NCBI GenBank assembly: GCA_004020645.1
Contig: SAQL01000011.1
Location: 62,001-126,000, forward strand
Length of the DNA stretch: 64,000 bases
From: Mesorhizobium sp.
GTDB lineage: Bacteria > Pseudomonadota > Alphaproteobacteria > Rhizobiales > Rhizobiaceae
Reading direction: 5' to 3'
A model generated the notes under the pieces. That model was not told where the DNA came from and searched no databases. It worked only from the letters and a program-made list of their open reading frames with translations. Made by a program: the position numbers and the translations under genes. This document shows positions 1 to 8,141 of the stretch, piece after piece (within the stretch, counting starts at the first letter, position 1; each line of letters starts with the position of its first letter).

Positions 1-324
1 GAGCGCAAATGGCAGCGGATCGACATAGGAATGGTCCGGAATCTGGTCTTCCGGCACCGGCCGCAACAGGCGCCCGACCTTGGTCGACAGCACGTAGGAG
101 TCCCGCGGCTTGTCACGCAGGAAATCGCCGAAGCGGCGTTCCGAGAGACCGAAGCCGTAGAAGGGGGCGGTATCAAAATAGCGCAAGCCGGCATCCCAGG
201 CGACCTGCAGCGTCTGCATCGCTGCCTCGCGCGGGCAAGCCCGGTAGAGGCCGCCGATTGCCGCGCCACCGAAGCTGACCTCGGTTATTTCCAGCGCGGT
301 GCTGCCGACACGGCGTTTCTTCAT
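1..324 (-). CDS. Aldo/keto reductase, N-terminal 108 residues (runs off window)
   Basis: The reading frame starts with ATG at 324 (MKKRRVGSTALEITEVSFGG) and is still open at base 1, so only the N-terminal third is present. The start of the TIM barrel is typical of the aldo/keto reductase family: the G-x-T beta hairpin, then DAGLRYFDTAPFYGFGLSE, which carries the Asp and Tyr of the catalytic tetrad, then a Lys in LSTKVGR. The family oxidises or reduces sugars and aldehydes with NAD(P)H. The closest type by motif is the L-fucose/D-threo-aldose dehydrogenase group, which often sits in sugar-acid catabolic clusters. It lies 57 bp downstream of the UxaA-family gene on the same strand, so the two probably form one operon. 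Substrate is an inference. Confidence 0.85.
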   Translation of the reverse strand, partial: MKKRRVGSTALEITEVSFGGAAIGGLYRACPREAAMQTLQVAWDAGLRYFDTAPFYGFGLSERRFGDFLRDKPRDSYVLSTKVGRLLRPVPEDQIPDHSYVDPLPFAL

Positions 325-381
325 GCAAAGCCTCCCACCGGCCATTGCCTGGCCCGCCGCTTGAGTCAGTTATTGGCTGGT

Positions 382-1887
382 CTAGAGGGTCGCCCCGAGA
401 TGCCACGGCACGAATTCATTGTCGCCGTAGCCGAACTCCTCGCTCTTGGTCTTGCGGCCGGAAGCCGTCTCGACGATCAGTTCGAAAATCTCGCGGCCCA
501 TGCCGGCGATGGTCTTTTCGCCCGAGGCGATGACGCCGCAATTTACGTCCATGTCCTCTTCCATGATGTGGTACATCGTCGAGTTGCTGGCGACCTTGAT
601 CGATGGTGTCGGCCGGCAGCCGAAGCAGGAACCGCGGCCGGTGGTGAAGACGATGACGTTGGCGCCGCCCGCGACCTGGCCGGTGGCGGAGACCGGGTCG
701 TAGCCGGGCGTATCCATGAACACCAGGCCGTGCCCGCTGACCTTCTCGGCATAGCCGAAGACACCGTTGAGCGGCGTCTGGCCGCCCTTGGCGACCGCGC
801 CAAGCGACTTCTCCAAAATGGTGGTCAGGCCGCCGCGCTTGTTGCCGGGCGACGGATTGTTGTCGATGGAAGCGCCGTGCTTGGCGACATGGTCTTCCCA
901 CCATTTTACATAGCCGTCGAGCTTGGCGGCGATCTCCGGGGTCGCCGCGCGATAGGCGAGCAGATGCTCGGCGCCGTAGATTTCCGTCGTCTCGGAGAGG
1001 ATGCCGATGCCGCCGACGCCGGCCAGGATGTCGACGGCGGCGCCCAGCGCCGGATTGGCGGTGATGCCGGACATGCCGTCGGAGCCGCCGCATTGCAGGC
1101 CGACGACGATCTCGCTGACCGGGATCGGCTCACGCTCGAGCTTGCCGACCTCCTCGGCGATCTCGGCCAGCACGCCCATTGCCTTCTCGACCGATTTGCG
1201 CGAGCCGCCGGCTTCCTGGATGTTGAAATGGCGTTTTCCCGCGGCGACGCCTTTCTGGCCATAGAGGGTGAGCTGGTTGACCTCGCAGCCGAGACCGACC
1301 ATCAGCACGCCGCCGAAATTCGGATGGCGGGCATAGCCGGCCAGCGTGCGGTGCAGCACCATCATGCCGTCGCCGGTTGCGCTCATGCCGCAGCCCTGGC
1401 CGTGGACGATGGGAACGAAGCCGTCAATGCCCGGATATCTGGGCAGCAGCGTGCGGTTCGCCTCGTCGGCGATGGCGTGGCAAACGGTGGCCGAGCAATT
1501 GACGCTGGCGAGAATGCCGATGAAATTGCGCGTGCCGGAACGGCCGTCGGAGCGACGGTAGCCCATGAAGGTGCGGGCGCGGTCGGCCTCGGTCGCGTGC
1601 ACGGCTTCGCTCGGCGGCACCACCGGCAAACGCCCGGACTCGAATACCAGATTGTGCGAATGGACATGCTCGCCGGGCGCAATGTCCTGGGTGGCGCGGC
1701 CGATCGCCTGGGCGTATTTGACCACGGCCTCGCCGGCGGCGATCGGCTTGATCGCCACCTTGTGGCCAGGTTCGATCAGCGCCGTGGCGATGGCGCCGCC
1801 CGGCAGCACCGCGCCGATCTCGATGCGGCCGTTGGCGACCGCGACATTGTCGGCGGGAGACAGAAGAATGCTGTTTGCGGCGTTCAC
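382..1887 (-). CDS. UxaA family (altronate/galactarate dehydratase-type) hydrolyase
   Basis: A 501-residue protein with the two-part build of the UxaA/GarD family: an N-terminal SAF-like domain (about residues 1-90) and a long dehydratase domain starting at GRSGTRNFIGILASVNCSAT. Conserved cysteine-containing stretches are visible (VGLGCEVNQL; VGLQCGGSDG; TTGRGSCFGCRPTPSIKV), as expected for the metal-dependent dehydration of sugar acids to 2-keto-3-deoxy acids. Length matches full-size altronate dehydratase. It is divergent from the GntR-type regulator at 2158 and is followed by an aldo/keto reductase, which suggests a sugar-acid or deoxysugar degradation operon. The exact substrate (altronate, galactarate, fuconate-like) cannot be read from the sequence. 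Confidence 0.88.
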   Translation of the reverse strand: MNAANSILLSPADNVAVANGRIEIGAVLPGGAIATALIEPGHKVAIKPIAAGEAVVKYAQAIGRATQDIAPGEHVHSHNLVFESGRLPVVPPSEAVHATEADRARTFMGYRRSDGRSGTRNFIGILASVNCSATVCHAIADEANRTLLPRYPGIDGFVPIVHGQGCGMSATGDGMMVLHRTLAGYARHPNFGGVLMVGLGCEVNQLTLYGQKGVAAGKRHFNIQEAGGSRKSVEKAMGVLAEIAEEVGKLEREPIPVSEIVVGLQCGGSDGMSGITANPALGAAVDILAGVGGIGILSETTEIYGAEHLLAYRAATPEIAAKLDGYVKWWEDHVAKHGASIDNNPSPGNKRGGLTTILEKSLGAVAKGGQTPLNGVFGYAEKVSGHGLVFMDTPGYDPVSATGQVAGGANVIVFTTGRGSCFGCRPTPSIKVASNSTMYHIMEEDMDVNCGVIASGEKTIAGMGREIFELIVETASGRKTKSEEFGYGDNEFVPWHLGATL

Positions 1888-1963
1888 GGGCAGTTTCCTG
1901 GGTGTTCCTGGGATGCGCTAGCGGATTGACACGCGCCTGTTAAAAGCTAATGTCTTTTATCGT

Positions 1964-1994
1964 GAAAAAACAGTTTTGCGTCAATTGTTTTTTC
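1964..1994. promoter_or_regulatory. Inverted repeat in the UxaA/GntR divergent promoter region
   Basis: GAAAAAACA at 1964-1972 is matched by TGTTTTTTC at 1986-1994, a perfect 9-bp inverted repeat with a 13-bp spacer that itself continues the symmetry for two more bases. It lies between the divergent UxaA-family gene (start 1887) and the GntR regulator (start 2158). That is where an autoregulatory operator would be expected. Binding by the GntR protein is an inference. Confidence 0.5.
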
Positions 1995-2157
1995 GTGACG
2001 ACGCCGCGGGTTCTTATGGATGTGCAGAGGACCGGGCACTGAAACCAGGCTGACTTCTGAAGAGCAATTCCGCTTTTTGGGGGCCTGCGCTAGGAACGTT
2101 TATCAATATCGCGCTTCAAGCCGGCCGCCACAAGCGCCGGCGCGCAATGGGGCAGGG

Positions 2158-3078
2158 ATGTCGAAGAGCAATAACGTCTATAAGGACGCCTACAATCGCG
2201 GTCTGCGGCTGCTCGATGAAACGAAAAGCCTGCCGTCTGAGCCCGAGCTGGGCGTGCTGCTCGGCGTCAGCCGCACGACGATCCGCACCATCCTTGCGCG
2301 CATGGAAGAGACGGGGCTGATCACCTGGAACAAGCGCAGCAAGACGGTCTTGCGCGTGCCGCGGCCGGACGACTTTTTCCCCGAGGAAGAGACCGACACG
2401 CTGTCGCAGATCATCGAGCGCTCCTTCATGCGGCGGCTGCTTGCCGGCGGCGCCGAGCCCGGCATGCAGATCAACGAGCTCGAGCTGGCGCGCGAGATCG
2501 GCGTCGGCACCACCAGCGTGCGCGAGTTCCTGATCCGCTTCTCCCGCTTCGGGCTGATCGAGAAACGCCGCAACAGCCATTGGGTGCTGAAAGGTTTTAC
2601 CCGCGCTTTTGCGTTGGAATTGACTGAAATCCGCGAGATGTTCGAATTGCGCTCGGCTGCCGCCTTCGCCGCGCTGCCGGAAGATAGCCCGGTCTGGGCC
2701 GACCTCGACCTCCTGGAAGACGAGCACCGCCTGCTGGCGCGCGAGATCGCCACGCGCTTCAACGAATTCTCGGAGCTCGACGAGCGCTTTCACCGGCTGA
2801 TCCACCGCGCCTCGCACAATCGCTTCATCGTCGATTTCTACGACGTCATCGCTATGATCTTCCACTACCACTACCAGTGGAACAAGGCGCAGGAGCGCGA
2901 GCGCAACGAAGTGGCGGTCGCGGAGCATCTGGCCTATATCGCAGCGCTCAAATCGCGGGATCCCGATAAGGTCGACGCCGCCTGCCGCAAGCATCTGAAG
3001 TCGGCGCGGCACACGCTGCTGACGTCGATTCCGGAAGGCCAGCAGCGCCCCGATCGAGCCGCGTTGCCGCAGCAGTGA
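2158..3078 (+). CDS. GntR/FadR-type transcriptional regulator with two winged helices
   Basis: The frame opens at 2020, but the ATG at 2158 (MSKSNNVYKD) after GGCAGGG is the likely start because the family similarity begins there; this gives 306 residues. The protein has an N-terminal winged-helix segment (about 8-68, with SEPELGVLLGVSRTTIRTIL as recognition helix) and then a second GntR winged helix (about 80-145, LELAREIGVGTTSVREFLIR). An FCD-type all-alpha ligand-binding domain follows (about 155-285) with conserved D/H positions in FHRLIHRASHNRFIVDFY. Usual FadR/FCD regulators have only one winged helix, so the tandem arrangement is unusual. It is divergent from the sugar-acid dehydratase gene and probably represses it. 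Confidence 0.85.
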   Translation: MSKSNNVYKDAYNRGLRLLDETKSLPSEPELGVLLGVSRTTIRTILARMEETGLITWNKRSKTVLRVPRPDDFFPEEETDTLSQIIERSFMRRLLAGGAEPGMQINELELAREIGVGTTSVREFLIRFSRFGLIEKRRNSHWVLKGFTRAFALELTEIREMFELRSAAAFAALPEDSPVWADLDLLEDEHRLLAREIATRFNEFSELDERFHRLIHRASHNRFIVDFYDVIAMIFHYHYQWNKAQERERNEVAVAEHLAYIAALKSRDPDKVDAACRKHLKSARHTLLTSIPEGQQRPDRAALPQQ

Positions 3079-3130
3079 TTTGGCGATTTTCCACCTGCTG
3101 AGCCCGTGCTAGACATCTGGCCGTTGCTGC

Positions 3131-3526
3131 GTGAAGAGGCGGTCTTTGAATATCCGGCGGAGACGATGGAGCATGCCGGCCGCGTTCGCCGTGGCCTGCT
3201 TGCTCGTGCTTCAGTCGGCGCTTGGCGCATTCGCCTTCGGCTTAAGCCCGAATGCTTCGCAACTCGACGCTTTCGGCAATCTCATCTGCACCCAGGAGGG
3301 CGCGGCCCAGCTTCCAGGCGGCGATCCGCAGCAGCACATGCCGGCTTGCTGCATGCTTGGCTGCGGTGTGGCCGCGGCTGCCTATGCGCCGCCACCCGCT
3401 GCCGCCACGGTGGCCGGCAACTTTTCCGTCGAAACCGTCGCCTTTGTGCTGCCGGCGTTCCAGCACCTCGATTTCACCCGCGACCGCTCTCCATCGAATC
3501 CGCGCGCGCCGCCGGTGACGGCCTGA
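3131..3526 (+). CDS. DUF2946-type small membrane/secreted protein, first gene of copper cluster
   Basis: A 131-residue protein with a basic N terminus, one hydrophobic segment (about residues 15-35) that could be a signal peptide or anchor, and a Cys/Met/His-rich patch (QQHMPACCMLGCG) typical of DUF2946 proteins found beside copper genes. The GTG at 3131 gives the full frame; the ATG at 3173 (MPAAFAVACLL) follows GATGGAG and is an equally good start. It precedes the PCuAC, YcnI and CopC-CopD genes on the same strand. A metal-binding role is inferred from composition and neighbours. Confidence 0.7.
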   Translation: MKRRSLNIRRRRWSMPAAFAVACLLVLQSALGAFAFGLSPNASQLDAFGNLICTQEGAAQLPGGDPQQHMPACCMLGCGVAAAAYAPPPAAATVAGNFSVETVAFVLPAFQHLDFTRDRSPSNPRAPPVTA

Positions 3527-3629
3527 TCCGTCCCACTTCGCCTTGCGGAATTTTTCGCGGGCGAATTCGTTCAACATCGAAACTGTTCGCGACCGGCCGA
3601 CGGCGCGATTTCTCAGTTCTGGAGCTATC

Positions 3630-4169
3630 ATGTCTCACTTTTTCCGCGCGCGGTTCGGCCGCAACAGGTCCTTCCTGCACAGCTTCGAGGAGCGACTCGG
3701 CATCACCGTGTTCCTCCTCGCCCTGCTGTTCGTCAGCGCCCAGGCCGTTTTCGCGCATGAGTTTAGGGCTGGCGACCTCAAGATCGTGCATCCCTGGTCG
3801 CGCGCCACGCCGCCTGGCGCCAAAGTGGCCGGCGGCTACTTCACCATCACCAACACCGGCAGTTCGCCGGACCGGCTGCTGTCGATCTCCTCTGAAATTT
3901 CGGCCAAGGCCGAACTGCATGAGATGGGCGTCAAGGACGGCGTCATGACCATGCGGCCGGTCAGCGGCGGCCTCGAAATCCCGGCCGGCGGCAAGGTCGC
4001 GCTGGCTCCCGGCGGCTATCATCTGATGTTCGTCGGGTTGAAGCAGCAGCCCAAGCAAGGCGAGACGTTTCCCGCCACGCTGACCTTCGAGAAAGCCGGC
4101 ACGGTGACCGTCGAGTTCGCCGTCGAGGGCATGGGCGAAACGGGCGGCATGCACGATCATGCCAATTGA
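3630..4169 (+). CDS. Periplasmic copper chaperone, PCu(A)C family
   Basis: The frame opens further upstream, but ATG 3630 follows GGAGCTATC and begins MSHFFRARFG, giving 179 residues. A hydrophobic signal segment (about 27-43) ends at AHEF, so the mature protein starts with a His. The PCuAC (DUF461) copper-binding signature H-x-M ... M ... H-x-M is present: LHEMGV, then MTMRP, then GGYHLMFVGL. These proteins carry Cu(I) in the periplasm and deliver it to cytochrome oxidase. A His/Met tail (MHDHAN) adds ligands. It sits between the DUF2946 gene and ycnI-like gene and is probably co-transcribed. Confidence 0.9.
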   Translation: MSHFFRARFGRNRSFLHSFEERLGITVFLLALLFVSAQAVFAHEFRAGDLKIVHPWSRATPPGAKVAGGYFTITNTGSSPDRLLSISSEISAKAELHEMGVKDGVMTMRPVSGGLEIPAGGKVALAPGGYHLMFVGLKQQPKQGETFPATLTFEKAGTVTVEFAVEGMGETGGMHDHAN

Positions 4170-4208
4170 TCCGGCCAGATCCGCACAATTCAAACTCGAG
4201 GAACCATC

Positions 4209-4727
4209 ATGAACAGTTATCTTCTGTCGGCCGGCGCGTTTTTCGTCCTGGGGACAAGTGCTGCCTTTGCCCACATTACGCTGGAAGCGCGGGAGGCGGC
4301 GGTCGGTTCGACCTACAAGGCCGTCCTGCGCGTGCCGCATGGCTGCGAAGGCAAGGCGACGACCGCCGTGCGCGTGCAGATCCCGGAGGGAGTGATTTCA
4401 GTGAAGCCGATGCCGAAGGCCGGCTGGACGCTGCAGGTCAAGAACGGAAGATACGAGAAATCCTACCAGCTCCATGGTCAAGAGGTGTCCAGCGGCGTCA
4501 AGGAAGTCAACTGGAGCGGCGGCAGCCTGCCGGACGAGTTCTACGACGAATTCGTCTTCCGCGGGACACTGGCGGCGGACCTGCCGGCCGGTCAAACGCT
4601 CTACTTCCCGGTGGTGCAGGAATGCGACAGCGCCGCCGAACGCTGGATCGAGATACCAGCGGCCGGCCAGGATGAGGACGCGCTGGAATATCCGGCGCCC
4701 GGTCTCAAGCTTTCGCCGAAGCAATGA
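4209..4727 (+). CDS. YcnI family copper-binding protein (DUF1775)
   Basis: A 172-residue protein with a signal peptide ending at AFA; the mature N terminus is HITLE, which is the first-residue histidine that YcnI proteins use to bind copper. The conserved YcnI core follows: RVPHGCEG, then PEGV, then GWTL, and a C-terminal FPVVQECD segment. ATG 4209 follows GAGGAACCATC. Gene order PCuAC - YcnI - CopC/CopD is the common arrangement of this copper-acquisition or -trafficking module. Usual YcnI proteins often carry a C-terminal membrane helix; none is evident here, so this one is probably a free periplasmic protein. Confidence 0.9.
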   Translation: MNSYLLSAGAFFVLGTSAAFAHITLEAREAAVGSTYKAVLRVPHGCEGKATTAVRVQIPEGVISVKPMPKAGWTLQVKNGRYEKSYQLHGQEVSSGVKEVNWSGGSLPDEFYDEFVFRGTLAADLPAGQTLYFPVVQECDSAAERWIEIPAAGQDEDALEYPAPGLKLSPKQ

Positions 4728-4782
4728 TTATTTGGCGGCGCGCTTTGTTAGAAAGAGCGCGTCGCTGTTTTGTGGCCGTGAC

Positions 4783-6408
4783 ATGAGTGCTGCATCCCTG
4801 CTGCGAACGGTCTGCACTACCGGCCGACCTGCGATCTGCCTGCTGGGTGCGATCGTTCTATTTGCCGCCATTGCCGCGCCAAGTCAGGCCTTCGCCCACG
4901 CGGCGCTGGTCACAACCGAGCCGACCGACGGCACCGTGCTGGAGCAGAGCCCCGCGCAGTTGTCGCTGACCTTCAGCGAGCCGGTGTCGCCGCTGGTGCT
5001 GACCCTGGTACGGCCTGATGGGACGGCGATTCCGCTGACGTCCTTTCGGCTCAACGGCCAGACGGTCGAGATCGACAATCCGCAGGCGCTTGGATCCGGC
5101 ACACATGTGCTGAGCTGGCGGGTGATTTCCGCCGACGGCCATCCGGTCGGCGGCTCGGTGCTGTTTTCCATCGGCGCGCCGAGTGCTGCGCCGGCCGTCT
5201 CCGAAGCTGTCGACCGGGGTCTGAGGTCGGCGATCTGGATCGGCAAAGTCTTTCTCTATGTCGGCCTCTTTCTCGGCGTCGGCGGCGCCTTTGCCATCGC
5301 ATGGCTGGCCCAAGGCGGGCGTTCCGGCCAGCGCTTCGTCATCGCCGCAATCCTGTGCGGCCTTGTCGCGGCGCCGTTGTCGCTCGGCTTCCAGGGACTG
5401 GACGCGCTCGGCGTACCGTTCGCCCGGCTGGCGCAGCCGGGCGTCTGGCAGGCCGGGCTCGGCACCAGCTTCGGCTGGACGGTGCTGGTCGCGCTGGTGG
5501 CGCTCGGGCTTGGCCTGCTGTCGCTGGTCGGGCCGCGCGGCGGTGCAAAGCTGTTTGCCCTTGCCGGCTTGGCCGGTGTCGGTGCCGCCCTCGCCGCCAG
5601 CGGGCATGCAAGTGCCGCCGAACCGCAATGGCTGACAAGGCCGATGGTGTTTCTGCACGGCTCCGGCATCGCCCTCTGGGCCGGGGCGCTGGCGCCGCTC
5701 GGACTTGCCATGAGGCGGAAACCGGTCGAGGCCGCACCTTTCCTGCGCCGGTTTTCCCAAGCGATCCTGCCCGTTGTGGCCGTGCTCGCGACGACCGGCA
5801 TCATGCTGGCTGTCGTCCAGGTGCAGGCGCCCGCAGCTTTGCTCGAAACCGCCTATGGCCGGCTGCTGCTGGTCAAGCTGGCGCTGCTGTTCTTTCTGTT
5901 CACGGTGGCCGCGACCAACCGCTGGAAGCTGACCGGCCCAGCCGAAGCGGGAGAGACGGAAGCACAGAGGAGGCTGTTCCGCTCGATCGGCATTGAAATG
6001 CTGATCGTTCTGGCGATTTTCGGCGTTGCCGCCGGCTGGCGCTTCACGCCGCCGCCACGCGCCCTGGCGATCGCTGCGGCGCAGCCGGCTTCGGTGCATA
6101 TCCACACGCCGAAGGCGATGGCCGACCTCAGCATCACTCCCGGCCATGTTGGGCCGGTTGCCGCCTCGATCGTCATTATGACCGGGGATTTCGGCCCGCT
6201 CGACGCAAACCAGGTGACGTTGGTGCTGTCAAAACCCGACTCCGGCATCGAGCCAATCAAGCGCGCGGCGACAAAGCGCGACGACGGCACCTGGCGCATC
6301 GACGGTCTCGTCATTCCGGTTCCCGGCCGATGGGCGGCGCGGCTCGATATCCTCGTCTCGGATTTCGAGATCGTGAAGATCGAGGCGCCGATCGATATCA
6401 GGCGATGA
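4783..6408 (+). CDS. CopC-CopD fusion, copper-binding/resistance membrane protein
   Basis: The start is taken at ATG 4783 (MSAASLLRTV), giving 541 residues; the frame is open far upstream but lacks family similarity there. The signal peptide ends at AFA, followed by a CopC domain (HAALVTTEPTDG with its N-terminal His; later SADGHPVGGSVLFSIG, about residues 38-135). Then comes a CopD/PcoD-type polytopic membrane domain (about 150-440) with about eight hydrophobic segments and conserved HGSGIALWAGAL. A soluble C-terminal beta domain (about 450-541) resembles the YtkA-like fold. Fusions of CopC and CopD are known in copper uptake. It ends the copper cluster. Confidence 0.88.
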   Translation: MSAASLLRTVCTTGRPAICLLGAIVLFAAIAAPSQAFAHAALVTTEPTDGTVLEQSPAQLSLTFSEPVSPLVLTLVRPDGTAIPLTSFRLNGQTVEIDNPQALGSGTHVLSWRVISADGHPVGGSVLFSIGAPSAAPAVSEAVDRGLRSAIWIGKVFLYVGLFLGVGGAFAIAWLAQGGRSGQRFVIAAILCGLVAAPLSLGFQGLDALGVPFARLAQPGVWQAGLGTSFGWTVLVALVALGLGLLSLVGPRGGAKLFALAGLAGVGAALAASGHASAAEPQWLTRPMVFLHGSGIALWAGALAPLGLAMRRKPVEAAPFLRRFSQAILPVVAVLATTGIMLAVVQVQAPAALLETAYGRLLLVKLALLFFLFTVAATNRWKLTGPAEAGETEAQRRLFRSIGIEMLIVLAIFGVAAGWRFTPPPRALAIAAAQPASVHIHTPKAMADLSITPGHVGPVAASIVIMTGDFGPLDANQVTLVLSKPDSGIEPIKRAATKRDDGTWRIDGLVIPVPGRWAARLDILVSDFEIVKIEAPIDIRR

Positions 6409-6564
6409 GGACCAGCCGGCAGTCTGCGCAAGACATTTCGGCCAGGCGGTTGACGCCGCGCTGAAGGCTCGTCAAACATCGCGGCAAAGAATGGCATCCC
6501 GACAACAATGGGCGTCGCCACAAATCGCCGCCTCAACAAAAGATCCGAAAGTAGGGAAGAAACG

Positions 6565-7992
6565 ATGGAAAAAGCCGAAATCGGCCTGATCGGGCTTGGC
6601 ACGATGGGCTCCAACCTGGCGCTCAATATCGCCGAGAAGGGCCACCGTATAGCCGTTTTCAACCGCACCGCGGCGCGCACCGACGCCTTTGTCGAGAATG
6701 CCGGCGCGCTCAGAGATATGGTCGTGCCCTGCTACAGCCTGGAGGAACTCGCCGCCGCCATCCGGCCGCCGCGGCCGATCATCATCATGGTGCTGGCCGG
6801 CAAGCCGGTCGACGAGCAGATCGCGGCGCTGCGCGGCGTGTTGTCGGCCAACGACATCGTCATCGATGCCGGCAACGCCAATTTCCGCGACACGATGCGG
6901 CGCTTCTCCGAGCTTTCCGATTCGGGTCTCACCTTCATCGGCATGGGGGTGTCCGGTGGCGAGGAGGGCGCGCGCCATGGACCGTCGATCATGGTCGGCG
7001 GCACCGAACAGTCCTGGAAACGCGTCGAAAAGGTGCTGACCGCCATTTCGGCCAAGTTCAGGGATGAGCCCTGTGCGGCATGGCTTGGCAGCGATGGCGC
7101 GGGGCATTTCGTCAAGACCATCCACAACGGCATCGAATATGCCGACATGCAGATGATCGCCGAGATCTACGGCATTTTGCGCGACGGCTTAGGCATGGGG
7201 CCGAAGCAGATCGCACAGGTGTTTGCCGGCTGGAACAAGGGCCGGCTCAACTCCTATCTGATCGAGATCACCGCTAAGGTGCTGGCCGCCGACGATCCGA
7301 AGACAGGCGAGCCGGTGGTCGATATCATCCTTGACCGCGCCGGCCAGAAGGGCACCGGCAAATGGTCGGTCATCGAGGCGCAGCAGCTCGGCATTCCGGC
7401 CACTGCAATCGAGGCCGCGGTGGCGGCGCGCGTGCTGTCGTCGATCAAGGACGAGCGCCTGGCCGCCGAAAAGGCCTATGGCAATGGCGGCGTGACCAGC
7501 ATTTCCGGAGACAAGGACGCGCTTCTCGATGATCTCGAACTGGCGCTGTTCGCCGGCAAGATCGCTGCCTATGCGCAAGGCTTCGCGGTGATGAGCGGCG
7601 CGTCGAAGGAATTCAACTGGAACCTGCCGATGCCGACCATCGCCAAGATCTGGCGGGCAGGCTGCATCATCCGCTCGCAATTGCTGGACACGATGGCGGA
7701 AGCCTTCGGCACCGGCGGGGCGGCCACCAATCTTTTGATGGCACCGGCCTTCATCGCTATGATGCAGGAAGCGCATCCATCGCTGCGGCGCATCGTGGCA
7801 AGGGCGTCGGAGGCTGGCTCGCCGGTGCCGGCGCTGTCGTCGGCGCTGGCTTATTTCGACAGCTATCGCCAGGGCCGCGGCACCTCGAACCTGATCCAGG
7901 CGCAACGCGATTTCTTCGGCGCGCACGGCTTCGAACGCATCGACGGGCCGGGCGCGTTCCATGGGCCCTGGGGGAGTGGGGCGGCGGGTTAG
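6565..7992 (+). CDS. gnd: 6-phosphogluconate dehydrogenase, decarboxylating
   Basis: The start is ATG 6565 after AGGGAAGAAACG, giving 475 residues, the usual length of the long-chain bacterial enzyme. The N-terminal NADP-binding motif is GLGTMGSNLA, followed by the family stretch GGEEGARHGPSIMVGG. The catalytic and substrate-binding HNGIEYADMQ lies near residue 190, preceded by the catalytic Lys (FVKTIHNG). The C-terminal substrate loop is present (YFDSYRQGRGTSNLIQAQRDFFGAHGFER). It oxidatively decarboxylates 6-phosphogluconate to ribulose 5-phosphate with production of NADPH. There is a 156-bp gap after the copper cluster, so it is probably transcribed separately. Confidence 0.97.
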   Translation: MEKAEIGLIGLGTMGSNLALNIAEKGHRIAVFNRTAARTDAFVENAGALRDMVVPCYSLEELAAAIRPPRPIIIMVLAGKPVDEQIAALRGVLSANDIVIDAGNANFRDTMRRFSELSDSGLTFIGMGVSGGEEGARHGPSIMVGGTEQSWKRVEKVLTAISAKFRDEPCAAWLGSDGAGHFVKTIHNGIEYADMQMIAEIYGILRDGLGMGPKQIAQVFAGWNKGRLNSYLIEITAKVLAADDPKTGEPVVDIILDRAGQKGTGKWSVIEAQQLGIPATAIEAAVAARVLSSIKDERLAAEKAYGNGGVTSISGDKDALLDDLELALFAGKIAAYAQGFAVMSGASKEFNWNLPMPTIAKIWRAGCIIRSQLLDTMAEAFGTGGAATNLLMAPAFIAMMQEAHPSLRRIVARASEAGSPVPALSSALAYFDSYRQGRGTSNLIQAQRDFFGAHGFERIDGPGAFHGPWGSGAAG

Positions 7993-8141
7993 CGCCTCAA
8001 TTTCGGTCGTTTACGTCGTCACGGTCGTTTCCCGAAAGCAGCCACACTTGCCAACCAGTTCGATCTTCGCAACATCAACATTCAGGTCGAAATCACACGC
8101 AGTGTCTGAAGCGATCTGAACATACAGCGGAGGGGGCCGAA

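Noticed and set aside
31..1929. 632-codon open frame on the plus strand opposite the UxaA-family gene
   Set aside because: It is antisense to a gene with clear family motifs and its translation is low-complexity Ala/Gly/Arg-rich sequence, as expected from high-GC codon use.
4858..6147. 429-codon open frame opposite the CopC-CopD gene
   Set aside because: Antisense, Arg/Gln-rich and without motifs.
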